Of a stretch of DNA of 64,000 bases, positions 63,590 through 64,000 are shown in pieces (positions within the stretch are counted from its first letter, which is position 1; each line of letters starts with the position of its first letter). The notes beneath the pieces are model-generated. The model saw only the letters and a program-made list of their open reading frames with translations, had not been told where the DNA came from and searched no databases. Source of the DNA: Leuconostoc rapi (GTDB lineage: Bacteria > Bacillota > Bacilli > Lactobacillales > Lactobacillaceae); NCBI RefSeq assembly GCF_016908715.1, contig NZ_JAFBEK010000004.1, forward strand, positions 62,001 to 126,000, read 5' to 3'. The position numbers were made by a program, and so were the translations under genes.

Positions 63590-64000
63590 GGTAGACGCTC
63601 CAAATCAGTCGCAATACGATCTAATTCAATCGCAACGTCGCTGACATCAAGTCCGATTAACCCACTAACAATATAAGTCATTGCTTGTTTGGCATCAATT
63701 TCTTGTAAAATTGTGGCGTTAGCTGCCTTATTCCAAAAGTTAGCAGTGTCCACAATACTTTGCCCCAAGGCTATACCTGATGTAACCACAGTCACATATT
63801 TATGAATGCCCCTTGATAACTCTGGATGTAATGCATAAACAATAACCAAAGGATCATTAATCACCGCACCTAATACGTGTTCTTGTTGCCAATGAAACTG
63901 AAAATAAAAACGAATAATTTTAGCAACGAATATTGTTTTTTGTGGATCTAAGTTTTGCATTAATGCCAATATATTTGGCGTTAAAACAATCTTGCGTGTC
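63586..64000 (-). CDS. Nucleoside hydrolase, C-terminal part (cut by the window edge)
   Basis: About 137 C-terminal codons; the frame stays open to the window end (RKIVLTPNILALMQNL and onward), so the start is outside. NDPLVIVYALHPELSRG and the following VTVVTSG strand match the C-terminal half of inosine-uridine-preferring nucleoside hydrolases, which split ribonucleosides into ribose and base. Catalytic N-terminal Asp residues are not visible here. It overlaps the ECF S-component gene, suggesting a nucleoside salvage operon. Confidence 0.75.
   Translation of the reverse strand, partial: TRKIVLTPNILALMQNLDPQKTIFVAKIIRFYFQFHWQQEHVLGAVINDPLVIVYALHPELSRGIHKYVTVVTSGIALGQSIVDTANFWNKAANATILQEIDAKQAMTYIVSGLIGLDVSDVAIELDRIATDLERLP

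Overview
The window looks like chromosome of a heterofermentative lactic acid bacterium, most likely Leuconostoc or a close Leuconostocaceae relative. The reasons are AT-rich DNA, a malolactic locus (mleR/mleA/mleP), a large secreted dextransucrase with a KxYKxGKxW signal peptide, Gram-positive cre, LexA and FMN-riboswitch elements, and no tRNA or rRNA gene that I can see. Species assignment is inference.

Layout. (1) 1-4300: a minus-strand block with plasmid or integrative-element character. It has an XRE regulator, a RepA_N-type initiator with iterons inside its gene, two unknown proteins, an SSB, a membrane-anchored coiled-coil protein, a repeat-rich oriT/centromere-like patch, a ribbon-helix-helix protein and a small membrane protein. 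It probably continues left of the window. (2) 4567-5071: a MazG-like pyrophosphohydrolase behind a promoter with a LexA box in its spacer. (3) 5185-9133: malolactic operon mleA-mleP and divergent mleR. (4) 9256-12869: riboflavin operon ribD-ribE-ribBA-ribH under an FMN riboswitch. (5) 12929-17484: alpha-1,6-glucosidase, a frameshifted GPH sugar transporter, a small unknown protein and a LacI regulator, with cre and operator sites. (6) 17570-23234: dextransucrase and a divergent Rgg-like regulator that is frameshifted in an A9 tract. (7) 23346-26419: mannose-family PTS (EIIA, EIIB, EIIC, EIID) with a cre site. (8) 26572-35490: dprA, an ABC-F ATPase, pyrD, ackA, a cell-wall amidase, a 5-formyl-THF cyclo-ligase/ASCH fusion and glyA. 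(9) 35603-40694: thrC divergent from hom-thrB-aspartokinase. (10) 40781-52129: asparaginase, recO-era-dgkA-ybeY-phoH, amtB, pyk, dnaE and a small membrane protein. (11) 52163-63013: one long aromatic operon, tkt-aroE-DAHP synthase-aroB-aroC-aroA-tyrA-aroK/CM-pheA-aroD. (12) 63044-64000: an ECF S-component and the C-terminal part of a nucleoside hydrolase.

The most striking signal is at the head of the aromatic operon. A consensus promoter (63008-62985) is followed by a ribosome binding site and a 17-codon leader ORF ending Tyr-Tyr-Tyr-Phe-Trp-Phe-Met. After it come a strong hairpin and two U-tailed terminators built from alternating complementary heptamers. This reads as ribosome-mediated attenuation sensing all three aromatic amino acids, in a phylum where T-boxes usually do this job. 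Other oddities in the operon are a shikimate kinase/chorismate mutase fusion, a DAHP synthase with Asp in place of the conserved metal-binding Cys, and a very short prephenate dehydratase.

Two single-base frameshifts in short homopolymers affect the alpha-glucan locus, one in the transporter and one in the Rgg regulator beside the dextransucrase. They may be real inactivation, phase variation or sequencing error, which cannot be separated from sequence alone.
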